In this document: positions 24,914-34,294 of the stretch, piece after piece
Numbering within the stretch: the stretch's first letter is position 1
Layout: every line of letters begins with the position of its first letter
Source: Prevotella sp. MGM1
Lineage (GTDB): Bacteria; Bacteroidota; Bacteroidia; Bacteroidales; Bacteroidaceae
Length of the DNA stretch: 40,129 bases
Reading direction: 5' to 3'
Assembly (NCBI RefSeq): GCF_002933775.1
Contig: NZ_BEWV01000050.1
Location: forward strand, 1-40,129
Notes under the pieces: generated by a model
Databases searched by the model: none
The model's input: only the letters and a program-made list of their open reading frames with translations
Told to the model about the DNA's origin: nothing
Made by a program: the position numbers and the translations under genes

Positions 24914-25219
24914 ATGAGTCAGAAAATCAGAATTAAGCTGAAGTCTTACGACCATCAATTGGTTGACAAGTCAGCAGAGAAAATCGTGAAGGCTGTCAAA
25001 GCCACAGGTGCAATCATTAGTGGTCCTATTCCATTGCCTACCCACAAGCGTATCTATACTGTTAACCGCAGTACATTCGTTAACAAGAAGGCTCGTGAGC
25101 AGTTCCAGTTGTCGGATTACAAGCGTCTTATAGACATTTACAGCTCGACCGCGAAGACTGTGGACGCTTTGATGAAGCTCGAACTCCCGAGTGGTGTTGA
25201 GGTTGAAATCAAGGTGTAG
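24914..25219 (+). CDS. rpsJ: 30S ribosomal protein S10
   Basis: This 101-residue S10 is the usual length. It has the conserved [10 protein letters not shown] start, [20 protein letters not shown] and the end [12 protein letters not shown]. Besides its ribosomal role near the A site, S10 (NusE) joins transcription antitermination complexes. It heads the S10 part of the cluster after the fusA-rpsJ hairpin. Confidence 0.98.
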   Translation: MSQKIRIKLKSYDHQLVDKSAEKIVKAVKATGAIISGPIPLPTHKRIYTVNRSTFVNKKAREQFQLSDYKRLIDIYSSTAKTVDALMKLELPSGVEVEIKV

Positions 25220-25278
25220 GGCAGTGGTTTTGAGACAAATAATGATTATCACAACAGAATTTTTAAATATTAATTGAA

Positions 25279-25893
25279 ATGCCAGGATTAATTGGAAGAA
25301 AAATCGGAATGACATCCGTTTTCAGTGCCGACGGTAAGAATGTACCGTGCACTGTTATCGAAGCTGGTCCTTGTGTTGTAACACAGGTAAAGACCGTTGA
25401 GAAAGACGGTTATAAGGCTGTTCAGTTGGGTTTCGGTGAGGCAAAAGAGAAGAATACCTCCAAGCCGATGATGGGAACCTTTAAGAAGGCCGGTACAACA
25501 CCAAAGAGCCACTTGGCCGAGTTCAAGTTTGATGAGGAGTATAACCTCGGTGACACAATTACAGTAGAACTCTTCAACGACGCGGAGTATGTGGACGTTG
25601 TAGGAACATCAAAAGGTAAAGGATTCCAGGGTGTAATGAAGCGTCATGGTTTCGGCGGTGTGGGTCAGAGCACTCACGGTCAGGACGACCGCGCGCGCAA
25701 GCCGGGTTCAATCGGTGCCTGTTCTTATCCCGCAAAGGTGTTCAAGGGTATGCGTATGGGTGGCCACATGGGTAATGAGAGAGTTACGACCCAGAACCTG
25801 AGAGTATTGAAAGTAATACCGGAGCATAATCTCATCCTTGTGAAAGGTAGTGTTGCCGGTTGCAATGGTTCAACCGTATTAATCAAGAAATAA
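25279..25893 (+). CDS. rplC: 50S ribosomal protein L3
   Basis: At 204 residues this is a standard L3: [20 protein letters not shown] at the start, the [14 protein letters not shown] loop that reaches the peptidyl transferase centre, and [20 protein letters not shown]. Its stop codon shares a base with the rplD start (TAATG), so translation of the two is coupled. Confidence 0.98.
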   Translation: MPGLIGRKIGMTSVFSADGKNVPCTVIEAGPCVVTQVKTVEKDGYKAVQLGFGEAKEKNTSKPMMGTFKKAGTTPKSHLAEFKFDEEYNLGDTITVELFNDAEYVDVVGTSKGKGFQGVMKRHGFGGVGQSTHGQDDRARKPGSIGACSYPAKVFKGMRMGGHMGNERVTTQNLRVLKVIPEHNLILVKGSVAGCNGSTVLIKK

Positions 25894-26522
25894 TGGAAAT
25901 TAACGTATTAAATATCAATGGTCAGGAGACCGGACGCAAGGTTACGTTAAACGAGTCTGTCTTCGGAATTGAACCTAATGACCACGTTCTTTATTTGGAC
26001 GTAAAGCAGTATCTCGCAAATCAGCGTCAGGGTACACATAAGTCAAAGGAAAGAAGCGAAGTATCCGGTTCTACTCGCAAACTCGGTCGCCAGAAAGGCG
26101 GCGGCGGCGCTCGTCGTGGTGATATCAATTCACCCGTGCTTGTAGGTGGTGGACGTGTTTTCGGACCTAAACCGCGTGATTATCGCTTCAAGTTGAACAA
26201 GAAAGTGAAGGTTCTCGCACGCAAGAGCGCATTGTCTTACAAGGCTCAAGAAAATGCAATAATGGTCGTTGAAGATTTCAATATGGAAGCTCCAAAGACT
26301 AAAGATTTTGTAAATATTGCTAAAAATCTTAAAGTTGAAGGCAAGAAAGCGCTTTTTGTTTTGTCAGAATTAAATAAAAACGTATATTTGTCAGCTCGAA
26401 ATTTACAACGTACCGGTGTCATGGTCGCATCGCAGCTCAATGCGTACAGTGTGTTGAATGCTGATGTGCTCGTGGTTACCGAAAATTCGTTGAAAACAAT
26501 TGACGGTATCTTAACAAAATAA
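25893..26522 (+). CDS. rplD: 50S ribosomal protein L4
   Basis: I start at the ATG at 25893, which overlaps the rplC stop, giving 209 residues from [17 protein letters not shown]; an upstream in-frame ATG lies inside rplC and is not the start. The exit-tunnel loop is recognisable ([19 protein letters not shown], then [17 protein letters not shown]). In E. coli, L4 also represses its own operon, but the leader here is different and no such control can be shown. Confidence 0.97.
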   Translation: MEINVLNINGQETGRKVTLNESVFGIEPNDHVLYLDVKQYLANQRQGTHKSKERSEVSGSTRKLGRQKGGGGARRGDINSPVLVGGGRVFGPKPRDYRFKLNKKVKVLARKSALSYKAQENAIMVVEDFNMEAPKTKDFVNIAKNLKVEGKKALFVLSELNKNVYLSARNLQRTGVMVASQLNAYSVLNADVLVVTENSLKTIDGILTK

Positions 26523-26536
26523 AGGAGACATAAGAA

Positions 26537-26893
26537 ATGGCATTTATAATAAAACCCTTGGTTACTGAGAAGATGACCAAGATTACAGATAAGTCTTCTG
26601 TCGACAGAACCTACAAGGTTAAGGCGAAGAAAGGTGAGGAGCGTACGAAAGTCGCTACTCCCAAATATGGTTTCATCGTTAAGCCCGAGGCTAATAAGAT
26701 AGAGATAAAAAAGGAAATAGAAAGTCTCTACAATGTTAAGGTTATAGATGTGAACACCATTCGTTATGCCGGTAAACGTTCTACACGTTATACAAAGGCT
26801 GGTCTCATTAAGGGACAGAAGAATGCATTCAAGAAAGCTATTGTCACTTTGAAAGAGGGCGATACGATTGATTTTTATAGCAATATACAATAA
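26537..26893 (+). CDS. rplW: 50S ribosomal protein L23 with an insertion
   Basis: L23 sits at the exit of the nascent-chain tunnel and docks trigger factor and SRP. The start MAFIIKPLVTEKMTKITDK and the end KKAIVTLKEGDTIDFYSN are typical for Bacteroidales. At 118 residues it is about 20 longer than the roughly 96 I recall for Bacteroides. The extra, strongly basic residues (about 19-42, SSVDRTYKVKAKKGEERTKV) lie between the first strand and KYGFIVKPEANK. AGGAG lies 9 nt before the start codon. Confidence 0.96.
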   Translation: MAFIIKPLVTEKMTKITDKSSVDRTYKVKAKKGEERTKVATPKYGFIVKPEANKIEIKKEIESLYNVKVIDVNTIRYAGKRSTRYTKAGLIKGQKNAFKKAIVTLKEGDTIDFYSNIQ

Positions 26894-26899
26894 TATAAA

Positions 26900-27724
26900 A
26901 TGGCAGTACGTAAATTTAAGCCGGTAACACCCGGCCAAAGACACAAGATTATTGGCACGTTCGAGGAAATTACTGCATCCGTGCCAGAGAAGTCTCTCGT
27001 TTACGGTAAACGTTCTACCGGTGGTCGAAACAACACCGGTAAAATGACTGTACGCTATATGGGCGGCGGTCATAAGAGGAAGTATCGTCTCATCGACTTC
27101 AAGCGAGAGAAAGATGGTGTCCCAGCGATAGTTAAGACAATAGAATACGATCCGAACCGTTCGGCTCGTATTGCTTTGTTGTTCTACGCTGATGGTGAAA
27201 AACGTTATATAATTGCTCCTAATGGATTGCAGGTAGGCGCAACTTTGGTTTCAGGAGCGGAGGCAGTGCCAGAGATTGGTAATGCCCTCCCCTTGGCAAA
27301 CATCCCTGTGGGTACGGTAATTCACAATATAGAATTACGTCCGGGACAAGGTGCGTTGCTCGTTCGTTCGGCCGGCAATTTCGCTCAGTTAACTTCTCGT
27401 GAGGGTAGCTATTGTGTGATCAAGCTTCCCTCGGGTGAAACTCGTAAAATTCTTAGCGCTTGTAAAGCGACTATCGGTAGTGTGGGTAATTCGGATCACG
27501 CCTTGGAGCAGTCTGGTAAGGCCGGACGCTCTCGCTGGTTGGGTCGCCGTCCTCACAACCGTGGTGTTGTCATGAACCCTGTTGATCACCCGATGGGTGG
27601 TGGTGAGGGTCGCCAGTCTGGAGGCCATCCCCGTTCACGTAAGGGATTGTACGCAAAGGGTCTCAAGACACGTGCACCTAAGAAGCTTTCTAATAAGTAT
27701 ATTATCGAAAGAGCAAGTAAGTAA
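26900..27724 (+). CDS. rplB: 50S ribosomal protein L2
   Basis: This 274-residue L2 supports the peptidyl transferase centre and inter-subunit bridging. It has the conserved PVTPGQRHK start, [20 protein letters not shown], and the active-site segment [17 protein letters not shown] containing the essential histidine. Length and motifs are normal. rpsS follows after 22 nt. Confidence 0.98.
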   Translation: MAVRKFKPVTPGQRHKIIGTFEEITASVPEKSLVYGKRSTGGRNNTGKMTVRYMGGGHKRKYRLIDFKREKDGVPAIVKTIEYDPNRSARIALLFYADGEKRYIIAPNGLQVGATLVSGAEAVPEIGNALPLANIPVGTVIHNIELRPGQGALLVRSAGNFAQLTSREGSYCVIKLPSGETRKILSACKATIGSVGNSDHALEQSGKAGRSRWLGRRPHNRGVVMNPVDHPMGGGEGRQSGGHPRSRKGLYAKGLKTRAPKKLSNKYIIERASK

Positions 27725-27746
27725 TCAAGTTAACTAAGTGTAAATT

Positions 27747-28013
27747 ATGAGTCGTTCATTAAAAAAAGGTCCGTATATAAACGTATCACTCGAGAAAAAA
27801 ATTCTCGCCATGAATGAGAGCGGAAAGAAGAGTGTCGTTAAGACTTGGGCCAGAGCTTCAATGATTTCCCCTGATTTTGTGGGACATACAGTTGCAGTTC
27901 ATAACGGAAATAAATTTATTCCTGTTTACATTACCGAGAACATGGTCGGACACAAGCTTGGTGAGTTCTCGCCAACCCGTCGTTTTGGTGGCCATGCAGG
28001 TAATAAAAAGTAA
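27747..28013 (+). CDS. rpsS: 30S ribosomal protein S19
   Basis: This 88-residue S19 binds S13 in the small-subunit head. It starts [20 protein letters not shown] and has [20 protein letters not shown] and [11 protein letters not shown]. Normal in length and place, between rplB and rplV. Confidence 0.98.
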   Translation: MSRSLKKGPYINVSLEKKILAMNESGKKSVVKTWARASMISPDFVGHTVAVHNGNKFIPVYITENMVGHKLGEFSPTRRFGGHAGNKK

Positions 28014-28051
28014 ATCAGGTAAAATCCACCAGAAATAAAAAGAAATAAATA

Positions 28052-28453
28052 ATGGGAGCAAGAAAACATATTAAGGCTGAAGAAAGAAAGGCAGCCCTTA
28101 AAACACAGTATTTTGCTAAGCTGAAAGGCGTTCCTTCTTCTCCACGTAAAATGCGTTATGTCGTAGATATGGTTCGTGGAATGGAAGTGAATCGCGCTCT
28201 CGGTGTATTGAGATTCTCCAAGAAAGCCGCTGCTGCTGACGTAGAGAAACTTCTCCGTTCGGCCATTGCAAACTGGGAAGCTAAAAATGACCGCAAGGCA
28301 GAAGCAGGTGAACTTTATATTACGAAAATATTCGTTGATGAAGGTGTTACTTTAAAGCGTATGAGACCTGCACCTCAGGGCCGCGGATATAGAATCCGTA
28401 AACGTTCTAATCACGTTACTCTGTTTGTGGACGCTATAACTAATGATAAATAA
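28052..28453 (+). CDS. rplV: 50S ribosomal protein L22
   Basis: The 133-residue L22 spans the large subunit and its beta-hairpin lines the exit tunnel ([20 protein letters not shown]). The N-terminal part has [20 protein letters not shown]. No change in the hairpin suggests macrolide resistance. It lies 38 nt after rpsS and 10 nt before rpsC. Confidence 0.97.
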   Translation: MGARKHIKAEERKAALKTQYFAKLKGVPSSPRKMRYVVDMVRGMEVNRALGVLRFSKKAAAADVEKLLRSAIANWEAKNDRKAEAGELYITKIFVDEGVTLKRMRPAPQGRGYRIRKRSNHVTLFVDAITNDK

Positions 28454-28463
28454 TTAAAGTAGA

Positions 28464-29183
28464 ATGGGACAAAAAGTTAATCCAATAAGCAACCGTCTTG
28501 GAATTGTTAGAGGTTGGGATTCAAATTGGTTTGGAGGCAAGGACTTCGGAGACAACTTGGTTGAAGACATGAAGATTCGCAAGTATCTTAATGAGCGTTT
28601 GGCTAAGGCAAGTGTTTCCAAAATTGTCATCGAGCGTACATTGAAGCTTGTTACCATTACTATTTGTACGGCTCGTCCGGGTATTGTCATTGGTAAAGGT
28701 GGTCAAGATGTAGACAAATTGAAAGAGGAATTGAAGAAGCTCTACGACAAAGAGATTCAAATCAATATCTTTGAGGTGAAGAAACCCGAACTGGACGCAA
28801 CCATCGTGGGTAACAACATTGCTCGTCAGGTGGAAGGAAAAATAGCTTATCGCCGTGCAATCAAAATGGCTATAGCAAACACAATGCGTGCCGGTGCCGA
28901 GGGTATTAAGATTCAAATTACAGGACGTCTGAACGGTGCTGAAATGGCACGTAAGGAAATGTATAAGGAGGGACGTACTCCTTTGCATACTTTCCGCGCA
29001 GACATCGATTTCTGCCAAGCCGAGGCTTTGACGAAAGTAGGTTTGTTGGGTATTAAAGTGTGGATTTGCCGTGGTGAAGTTTACGGCAAGCGCGATCTTT
29101 CGCCTAACTTTACCCAGGATAAGGGCAACGGCCGTTCTAATGGTGGCAATGGTGGCAGAAAATTCCGTAATAAGAAGAAATAA
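28464..29183 (+). CDS. rpsC: 30S ribosomal protein S3
   Basis: This 239-residue S3 has the KH domain with its GxxG loop ([17 protein letters not shown]) and the C-terminal domain ([20 protein letters not shown]). S3 forms part of the mRNA entry channel. The C-terminus carries a Gly/Asn-rich basic tail ([19 protein letters not shown]), as in related species. Confidence 0.98.
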   Translation: MGQKVNPISNRLGIVRGWDSNWFGGKDFGDNLVEDMKIRKYLNERLAKASVSKIVIERTLKLVTITICTARPGIVIGKGGQDVDKLKEELKKLYDKEIQINIFEVKKPELDATIVGNNIARQVEGKIAYRRAIKMAIANTMRAGAEGIKIQITGRLNGAEMARKEMYKEGRTPLHTFRADIDFCQAEALTKVGLLGIKVWICRGEVYGKRDLSPNFTQDKGNGRSNGGNGGRKFRNKKK

Positions 29184-29210
29184 GTAATTGTTTTAAAGTA
29201 AGAAGCTATC

Positions 29211-29639
29211 ATGTTACAACCTAAGAGAGTAAAATATAGAAGACCTCAAGATGGCCGTGGAAACAAAGGTAACGCCCACAGAGGTACACAGCTGGCTTTT
29301 GGCTCATTCGGAATCAAGACTCTTGAAGCCAAATGGCTGGACAGCCGTCAGATTGAAGCCGCTCGTGTGGCTGTAAACCGTTATATGCAGCGTGAGGGTC
29401 AGGTTTGGATTCGCATATTCCCGGATAAACCTATAACACGTAAGCCTGCTGACGTTCGTATGGGTAAGGGAAAGGGAGATCCCGCCGGATGGGTAGCACC
29501 CGTGACCCCGGGACGTATTCTCTTTGAAGTGGAAGGCGTTTCTTTTGATATCGCTAAGGAGGCTCTTCGCCTTGCAGCACAGAAATTGCCGGTAAAGACG
29601 AAGTTTGTTGTTAGACGTGATTACGATAAAAACGCTTAA
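29211..29639 (+). CDS. rplP: 50S ribosomal protein L16
   Basis: At 142 residues this is a typical L16: [20 protein letters not shown] at the start, [20 protein letters not shown], and [19 protein letters not shown] near the A-site tRNA elbow. It is followed after 3 nt by rpmC. Confidence 0.98.
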   Translation: MLQPKRVKYRRPQDGRGNKGNAHRGTQLAFGSFGIKTLEAKWLDSRQIEAARVAVNRYMQREGQVWIRIFPDKPITRKPADVRMGKGKGDPAGWVAPVTPGRILFEVEGVSFDIAKEALRLAAQKLPVKTKFVVRRDYDKNA

Positions 29640-29642
29640 TTT

Positions 29643-29837
29643 ATGAAGATGACAGAAGTAAAAGAGCTTGAAACCAAAGAATTGGCAGAGAGAATAGAGG
29701 CTGAAGTTGGTAAGTACAACCAAATGAAATTGAATCATTCAATCACTCCTTTGGAAAACCCATCAGAGATTAAGGCTTTGCGTCGTAATATCGCACGTAT
29801 GAAAACAGAACTCCGTCAAAGAGAACTTAATAAATAA
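29643..29837 (+). CDS. rpmC: 50S ribosomal protein L29
   Basis: This 64-residue helical hairpin protein sits near the tunnel exit beside L23. It starts [20 protein letters not shown] and has the family end [17 protein letters not shown]. An ATG two codons in (29649) could be the true start. The gene is packed tightly between rplP and rpsQ. Confidence 0.95.
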   Translation: MKMTEVKELETKELAERIEAEVGKYNQMKLNHSITPLENPSEIKALRRNIARMKTELRQRELNK

Positions 29838-29839
29838 TA

Positions 29840-30106
29840 ATGGGCCAGATGGAAACAAGAAATTTAAGAAAGACAAGACAGGGTGTTGTTGTCAGCAACA
29901 AAATGGATAAAACCATTGTTATTGCCTCTAAGTTCAAGGAGATGCACCCAATATATGGTAAATTTGTGCAGAAGACAAAAAAATACCATGCTCATGATGA
30001 GAAGAATGAGGCTAACGTAGGAGATACTGTCCTCATTATGGAAACCCGTCCTTTGAGCAAGACAAAGAGATGGAGATTAGTTCAAATTGTTGAAAAAGCT
30101 AAGTAA
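29840..30106 (+). CDS. rpsQ: 30S ribosomal protein S17
   Basis: This 88-residue S17 is an OB-fold protein binding the 16S 5' domain. Motifs are [32 protein letters not shown] and [19 protein letters not shown]. An alternative start lies at the second Met (residue 4). It begins 2 nt after the rpmC stop. Confidence 0.97.
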   Translation: MGQMETRNLRKTRQGVVVSNKMDKTIVIASKFKEMHPIYGKFVQKTKKYHAHDEKNEANVGDTVLIMETRPLSKTKRWRLVQIVEKAK

Positions 30107-30108
30107 TT

Positions 30109-30474
30109 ATGATACAAGCAGAATCAAGACTTACAGTATGTGATAACAGCGGTGCGCGCGAGGCCCTTTGCATTCGTGTATTGGGTGGAACGCGTCGTCG
30201 TTATGCAAGTGTTGGAGACGTGATTGTTGTTGCGGTAAAAAACGTTATCCCGTCAAGTGATTTGAAGAAAGGTGCAGTATCTAAGGCTTTGGTTGTTCGC
30301 ACAAAGAAAGAGATACGTCGTGCAGACGGTTCTTACATTCGCTTTGATGATAACGCATGCGTGTTGCTGAACAATGCTGGTGAACTTCGTGGAAGCCGTA
30401 TCTTCGGTCCGGTAGCACGTGAGTTGCGTGCCGTTAATATGAAGGTCGTTTCTTTGGCACCGGAAGTTCTTTAA
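30109..30474 (+). CDS. rplN: 50S ribosomal protein L14
   Basis: The 121-residue L14 contacts 16S rRNA in an inter-subunit bridge. It has [20 protein letters not shown], the [15 protein letters not shown] strand pair, and [11 protein letters not shown] near the end. Normal length; it follows rpsQ by 2 nt. Confidence 0.98.
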   Translation: MIQAESRLTVCDNSGAREALCIRVLGGTRRRYASVGDVIVVAVKNVIPSSDLKKGAVSKALVVRTKKEIRRADGSYIRFDDNACVLLNNAGELRGSRIFGPVARELRAVNMKVVSLAPEVL

Positions 30475-30493
30475 TATTAAAATGTGACAAGAA

Positions 30494-30841
30494 ATGAGTA
30501 AGTTGAAAATAAAGAAAAATGATATGGTACTTGTCATTGCTGGTAACAGCAAAGACAGGAAAGGCCAAAATGGCAAGTATCCCGCACCCCATAAGGTGCT
30601 TAAGGTGCTTGTTGAAGAGCAGCGTGCTATTGTGGAGGGTGTAAATATGGTCTCTAAAAGCACAAAGCCTTCTGCTCAGAATCCGCAGGGTGGCATCGTA
30701 AAGAAAGAGGCTCCGATACATATCTCTAATCTGAGTTTGGTAGATCCTACAAGCGGTGAACCTACACGTGTTGCAATCAAGAAGACCGAAGACGGAAAGA
30801 AAATTCGTGTCGCTAAAAAATCAGGAGAGGAGATTAAGTAA
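30494..30841 (+). CDS. rplX: 50S ribosomal protein L24
   Basis: This 115-residue L24 has the KOW motif ([20 protein letters not shown]) and the conserved [14 protein letters not shown]. It is an early assembly protein near the tunnel exit. Its TAA overlaps the ATG of rplE by one base, so translation is coupled. Confidence 0.97.
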   Translation: MSKLKIKKNDMVLVIAGNSKDRKGQNGKYPAPHKVLKVLVEEQRAIVEGVNMVSKSTKPSAQNPQGGIVKKEAPIHISNLSLVDPTSGEPTRVAIKKTEDGKKIRVAKKSGEEIK

Positions 30842-31395
30842 TGAATACAGCACAATTAAAGAAAACTTATTTGGAGCAAATAGCTCCTGCATTGGAGAAG
30901 CAGTTTAACTATGGCTCTAAGATGCAGACCCCGGTTTTGAAAAAAATTGTAGTTAATCAAGGATTGGGAGATGCAACTCAAGATAAGAAGCTGATAGATG
31001 TAGCCATCAATGAAATAACGGCTATTACAGGCCAGAAAGCTGTTGCTACTTATTCAAAGAAGGATATTGCTAATTTCAAGCTTCGTAAGAAAATGCCTAT
31101 CGGTGTTATGGTTACATTGCGTCGTGAGCGTATGTACGAATTTCTTGAGAAGCTTGTTCGTATAGCTCTGCCTCGTATTCGTGACTTTAAGGGTATTGAG
31201 AGTAAATTTGACGGACGTGGAAACTATACTCTTGGAATTCAGGAGCAGATTATTTTCCCTGAAATCAATATTGATACAATAGACCGTATCCAAGGTATGA
31301 ATATAACCTTTGTTACATCCGCTAAGACGGATGAGGAGGGATATGCTTTGCTTAAAGCTTTCGGTCTGCCTTTTAAGAATGCTAAAAACGATTAA
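30841..31395 (+). CDS. rplE: 50S ribosomal protein L5
   Basis: At 184 residues this is a standard L5, which binds 5S rRNA and contacts P-site tRNA. Motifs include [20 protein letters not shown], the P-site loop area ([20 protein letters not shown]) and the end [11 protein letters not shown]. rpsN follows after 5 nt. Confidence 0.98.
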   Translation: MNTAQLKKTYLEQIAPALEKQFNYGSKMQTPVLKKIVVNQGLGDATQDKKLIDVAINEITAITGQKAVATYSKKDIANFKLRKKMPIGVMVTLRRERMYEFLEKLVRIALPRIRDFKGIESKFDGRGNYTLGIQEQIIFPEINIDTIDRIQGMNITFVTSAKTDEEGYALLKAFGLPFKNAKND

Positions 31396-31400
31396 GACAT

Positions 31401-31703
31401 ATGGCAAAAGAATCAATGAAAGCCCGTGAGGTGAAGCGTGCTAAATTAGTGGCCCGTTATGCTGAGAAGCGTGCGGCACTTAAGAAGATCATAGCAACTG
31501 CAGAAGATCCTTCTGATGCTTATGAAGCAGCTCGTAAATTGCAGAGTATACCTAAAAATGCCAACCCAATACGTTTGCATAACCGTTGCAAGATCACGGG
31601 TCGTCCGAAAGGATATATGCGCCAGTTTGGATTGTCTCGTATTCAATTCCGTGAGATGGCATCAAACGGTTTGATTCCGGGAGTGAAGAAGGCAAGTTGG
31701 TAA
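31401..31703 (+). CDS. rpsN: 30S ribosomal protein S14, zinc-free type
   Basis: This 100-residue S14 starts [20 protein letters not shown] and has [20 protein letters not shown] then [18 protein letters not shown]. It lacks the two CxxC pairs of the zinc-binding form, so it is the longer zinc-independent type, normal for Bacteroidales. A 65-nt gap with a small hairpin separates it from rpsH. Confidence 0.97.
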   Translation: MAKESMKAREVKRAKLVARYAEKRAALKKIIATAEDPSDAYEAARKLQSIPKNANPIRLHNRCKITGRPKGYMRQFGLSRIQFREMASNGLIPGVKKASW

Positions 31704-31734
31704 TCCAAGAGAAGATTTTTATTTTTTAATATTG

Positions 31735-31749
31735 TCGGGGTAGTCCCGA
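31735..31749 (+). promoter_or_regulatory. small hairpin before rpsH
   Basis: TCGGG-GTAGT-CCCGA forms a 5-bp stem in the rpsN-rpsH gap, 20 nt before the rpsH ATG. It could modulate rpsH translation; in E. coli, S8 regulates its operon, but at a different gene. Confidence 0.3.
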
Positions 31750-31768
31750 TTAATTAAACTTTTATTTT

Positions 31769-32164
31769 ATGACAGATCCAATAGCAGATTATCTGACGAG
31801 GTTGAGGAATGCAATCATGGCTCATCACCGTGTTGTAGAGGTTCCAGCCTCAAACTTGAAGAAGGAGATCACAAAAATCCTCTTTGAGAAAGGATACATC
31901 CTGAACTACAAATTTGTAGAGGATGGTCCGCAAGGAACAATTAAAGTTGCATTGAAGTACAATCCTGCGACAAAGGAGAATGCAATCAAGTGCCTGAAAA
32001 GAGTGTCAACACCCGGTCTACGTAAGTATACAGGTTATAAGGACATGCCGAGAGTTATTAATGGATTAGGTATAGCTATTTTATCTACATCCAAAGGTGT
32101 AATGACAGACAAAGAAGCTGCCACACTTAAAATTGGTGGTGAAGTTCTTTGCTATGTATATTAA
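31769..32164 (+). CDS. rpsH: 30S ribosomal protein S8
   Basis: This 131-residue S8 binds the 16S central domain. It starts MTDPIADYLTRLRNAIMAHH and has KRVSTPGLRKYTGYKDMPRV and the C-terminal GLGIAILSTSKGVMTDKEA. Normal length; rplF follows at once. Confidence 0.98.
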   Translation: MTDPIADYLTRLRNAIMAHHRVVEVPASNLKKEITKILFEKGYILNYKFVEDGPQGTIKVALKYNPATKENAIKCLKRVSTPGLRKYTGYKDMPRVINGLGIAILSTSKGVMTDKEAATLKIGGEVLCYVY

Positions 32165-32179
32165 TTGGAGGATTTGTAT

Positions 32180-32746
32180 ATGTCAAGAATAGGAAAATTA
32201 CCAATTAGTATTCCTGCGGGAGTTACAGTTACTCAGAATGCTGGTGTTGTGACAGTAAAAGGTCCTAAGGGCGAACTTTCTCAAAAAGTAGATTCTTCTA
32301 TAATCGTTAACATCGCGGATGGTAATATCGTCTTTGAGATAGATGAGAACAATCCTGTTAATTACAAGCAGAAGCAGGCTTTCCATGGTCTTTATCGTGC
32401 TCTTGTAAATAATATGGTTGTAGGCGTAAGCGAGGGTTATAAGAAAGTACTTGAACTTGTCGGTGTAGGTTATCGTGTATCTAACCAAGGTAACCTCATT
32501 GAGTTCTCGCTTGGTTATACTCACCCCATTTTCATCCAACTCCCCTCTGAGGTGAAAGTTGAGACAAAATCTGAGAGAAACCAGAATCCAATTATCATTC
32601 TTGAGTCTTGCGATAAAGCATTGCTGGGTCTTATTTGTGCAAAAATTCGTTCTTTCCGTATGCCGGAGCCTTATAAGGGTAAGGGTATATTATTCCAAGG
32701 CGAGGTTATTCGCAGAAAGTCTGGTAAATCAGCTTCAGCTAAGTAA
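32180..32746 (+). CDS. rplF: 50S ribosomal protein L6
   Basis: I start at the ATG at 32180, giving 188 residues from MSRIGKLPISIPAGVTV, because a GGAGG motif lies 8 nt before it. The longer frame from a TTG at 32165 is not needed. The C-terminal motif is RMPEPYKGKGILFQGEVIRR, used in contact with factor-binding RNA. Confidence 0.97.
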   Translation: MSRIGKLPISIPAGVTVTQNAGVVTVKGPKGELSQKVDSSIIVNIADGNIVFEIDENNPVNYKQKQAFHGLYRALVNNMVVGVSEGYKKVLELVGVGYRVSNQGNLIEFSLGYTHPIFIQLPSEVKVETKSERNQNPIIILESCDKALLGLICAKIRSFRMPEPYKGKGILFQGEVIRRKSGKSASAK

Positions 32747-32764
32747 CTTTAATAAATTACGATT

Positions 32765-33109
32765 ATGACAACAAAGAAAGTAGAAAGACGAATAAAGATT
32801 AAATACAGAATTCGTAAGAGTATATTCGGAACCGCAGAACGTCCACGTATGAGTGTTTTCCGCAGCAATAAGCAGATATATGTTCAAGTTATAAATGATC
32901 AAAACGGAACAACTCTTGCTTCTGCTTCTTCATTAGGCATGGAGACTATGCCGAAGATACAGCAGGCAGAGAAAGTAGGTGAGCTTGTAGCTAAGAAGGC
33001 AATTGAAGTTGGTGTTTCTTCTGTGGTATTTGATCGTAATGGTTACCTCTATCATGGACGTGTTAAACAGCTTGCTGAGGGTGCACGTAAGGGAGGACTC
33101 AAATTTTAA
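32765..33109 (+). CDS. rplR: 50S ribosomal protein L18
   Basis: This 114-residue L18 binds 5S rRNA with L5. It begins [20 protein letters not shown] and has [40 protein letters not shown] and GGLKF at the end. The next start (rpsE) is 6 nt away. Confidence 0.98.
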   Translation: MTTKKVERRIKIKYRIRKSIFGTAERPRMSVFRSNKQIYVQVINDQNGTTLASASSLGMETMPKIQQAEKVGELVAKKAIEVGVSSVVFDRNGYLYHGRVKQLAEGARKGGLKF

Positions 33110-33115
33110 ACGATT

Positions 33116-33628
33116 ATGGCAATGAATAAAGTTAGAATAAATAGTGACGTTGAGTTAAAAGACAGATTAGTTGCTATAAACCGTGTTACAAAGGTAACAA
33201 AGGGAGGACGTACTTTTACATTTGCAGCAATTGTCGTTGTCGGTGACGGTAACGGTGTTATAGGCTGGGGACTTGGCAAGGCCGGTGAAGTTACGGCTGC
33301 CATTGCTAAGGGTGTAGAGGCAGCAAAGAAGAATCTCGTGAAAGTTCCTGTACTGAAAGGTACAATACCTCATGAGATGGAGGCTCATTTCGGTGGCGCA
33401 CAGGTATTTTTGAAGCCGGCAGCTGCCGGTACCGGTCTCGTGGCCGGTGGTGCTATGCGTGCCGTACTTGATAGTGTAGGTGTGAAGGATGTATTGGCAA
33501 AGTCCAAGGGCTCTTCAAATCCTCATAATCTTGTAAAAGCCACAATCCTTGCATTGACACAGATGAGGGATGCATATACTATTGCTGGTACTCGTGGAAT
33601 AAGTATGGAGAAAGTATTTAGAGGATAA
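33116..33628 (+). CDS. rpsE: 30S ribosomal protein S5
   Basis: At 170 residues this S5 has both parts: the RNA-binding loop ([20 protein letters not shown], then [14 protein letters not shown]) and the C-terminal domain ([20 protein letters not shown]). S5 helps decoding accuracy. The spectinomycin-contact loop (VTKGGR) shows no obvious change. Confidence 0.98.
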   Translation: MAMNKVRINSDVELKDRLVAINRVTKVTKGGRTFTFAAIVVVGDGNGVIGWGLGKAGEVTAAIAKGVEAAKKNLVKVPVLKGTIPHEMEAHFGGAQVFLKPAAAGTGLVAGGAMRAVLDSVGVKDVLAKSKGSSNPHNLVKATILALTQMRDAYTIAGTRGISMEKVFRG

Positions 33629-33639
33629 GGAGAATAAAT

Positions 33640-33816
33640 ATGGCAACAATTAAAATAAAGCAGGTAAAGAGTAAGATTGGTGCTCCTGCAGATCAGAAGC
33701 GTACATTAGAGGCGTTAGGTTTGCGTAAAATTGCCCAGGTTGTAGAAAAAGAAGATACTCCTTCTCTTCGCGGAATGATACGCAAGGTACACCACTTGGT
33801 TACTGTGATAGACTAA
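33640..33816 (+). CDS. rpmD: 50S ribosomal protein L30
   Basis: This short gene codes for 58 residues: [20 protein letters not shown], then [11 protein letters not shown] and a C-terminal [14 protein letters not shown], all typical of L30. It fits exactly between rpsE and rplO, with AGGAG 8 nt before the start. Confidence 0.96.
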   Translation: MATIKIKQVKSKIGAPADQKRTLEALGLRKIAQVVEKEDTPSLRGMIRKVHHLVTVID

Positions 33817-33843
33817 TTATTCAAATAAAAAACAGATTTAATT

Positions 33844-34290
33844 ATGAAACTACATAATTTAAAGCCAGCAGAAGGCTCTACACATTCACGTCGTAGGATT
33901 GGTCGTGGACCGGGTTCCGGTTTGGGTGGTACTTCTACTCGTGGACATAAGGGTGCCAAAGCAAGATCTGGTTATAAGAGAAAGATTGGTTTCGAAGGTG
34001 GTCAGATGCCTCTGCAACGTCGTATTCCGAAAGCCGGATTTAAGAATATCAATCATAAGGAGTATTTCGCAGTTAATTTGTCTACTCTTCAGAAACTTGC
34101 AGAAGAGAAGAATTTGTCGAAGATTGGTGTAGCGGATTTCGTGGCTGCAGGTCTTACAAATGGTAAAGAGCTGGTAAAGATCCTTGGCAATGGAGAACTG
34201 AAGGCAAAGGTTGATGTTGAAGCAAACGCTTTCTCTAAAACTGCAGAGGAGGCGATTAAAGCAGTAGGTGGTAACGCAACAATAATCTAA
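33844..34290 (+). CDS. rplO: 50S ribosomal protein L15
   Basis: The 148-residue L15 has the glycine-rich RNA-binding start (GRGPGSGLGGTSTRGHKGAK), FEGGQMPLQRRIPKAGF and a normal C-terminal domain. It is a late assembly protein of the large subunit. secY starts 4 nt downstream, as in most spc operons. Confidence 0.98.
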   Translation: MKLHNLKPAEGSTHSRRRIGRGPGSGLGGTSTRGHKGAKARSGYKRKIGFEGGQMPLQRRIPKAGFKNINHKEYFAVNLSTLQKLAEEKNLSKIGVADFVAAGLTNGKELVKILGNGELKAKVDVEANAFSKTAEEAIKAVGGNATII

Positions 34291-34294
34291 GAAA

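Noticed and set aside
24813..24914. A tuf gene after fusA
   Set aside because: Only 100 bp lie between fusA and rpsJ, and they are occupied by a hairpin.
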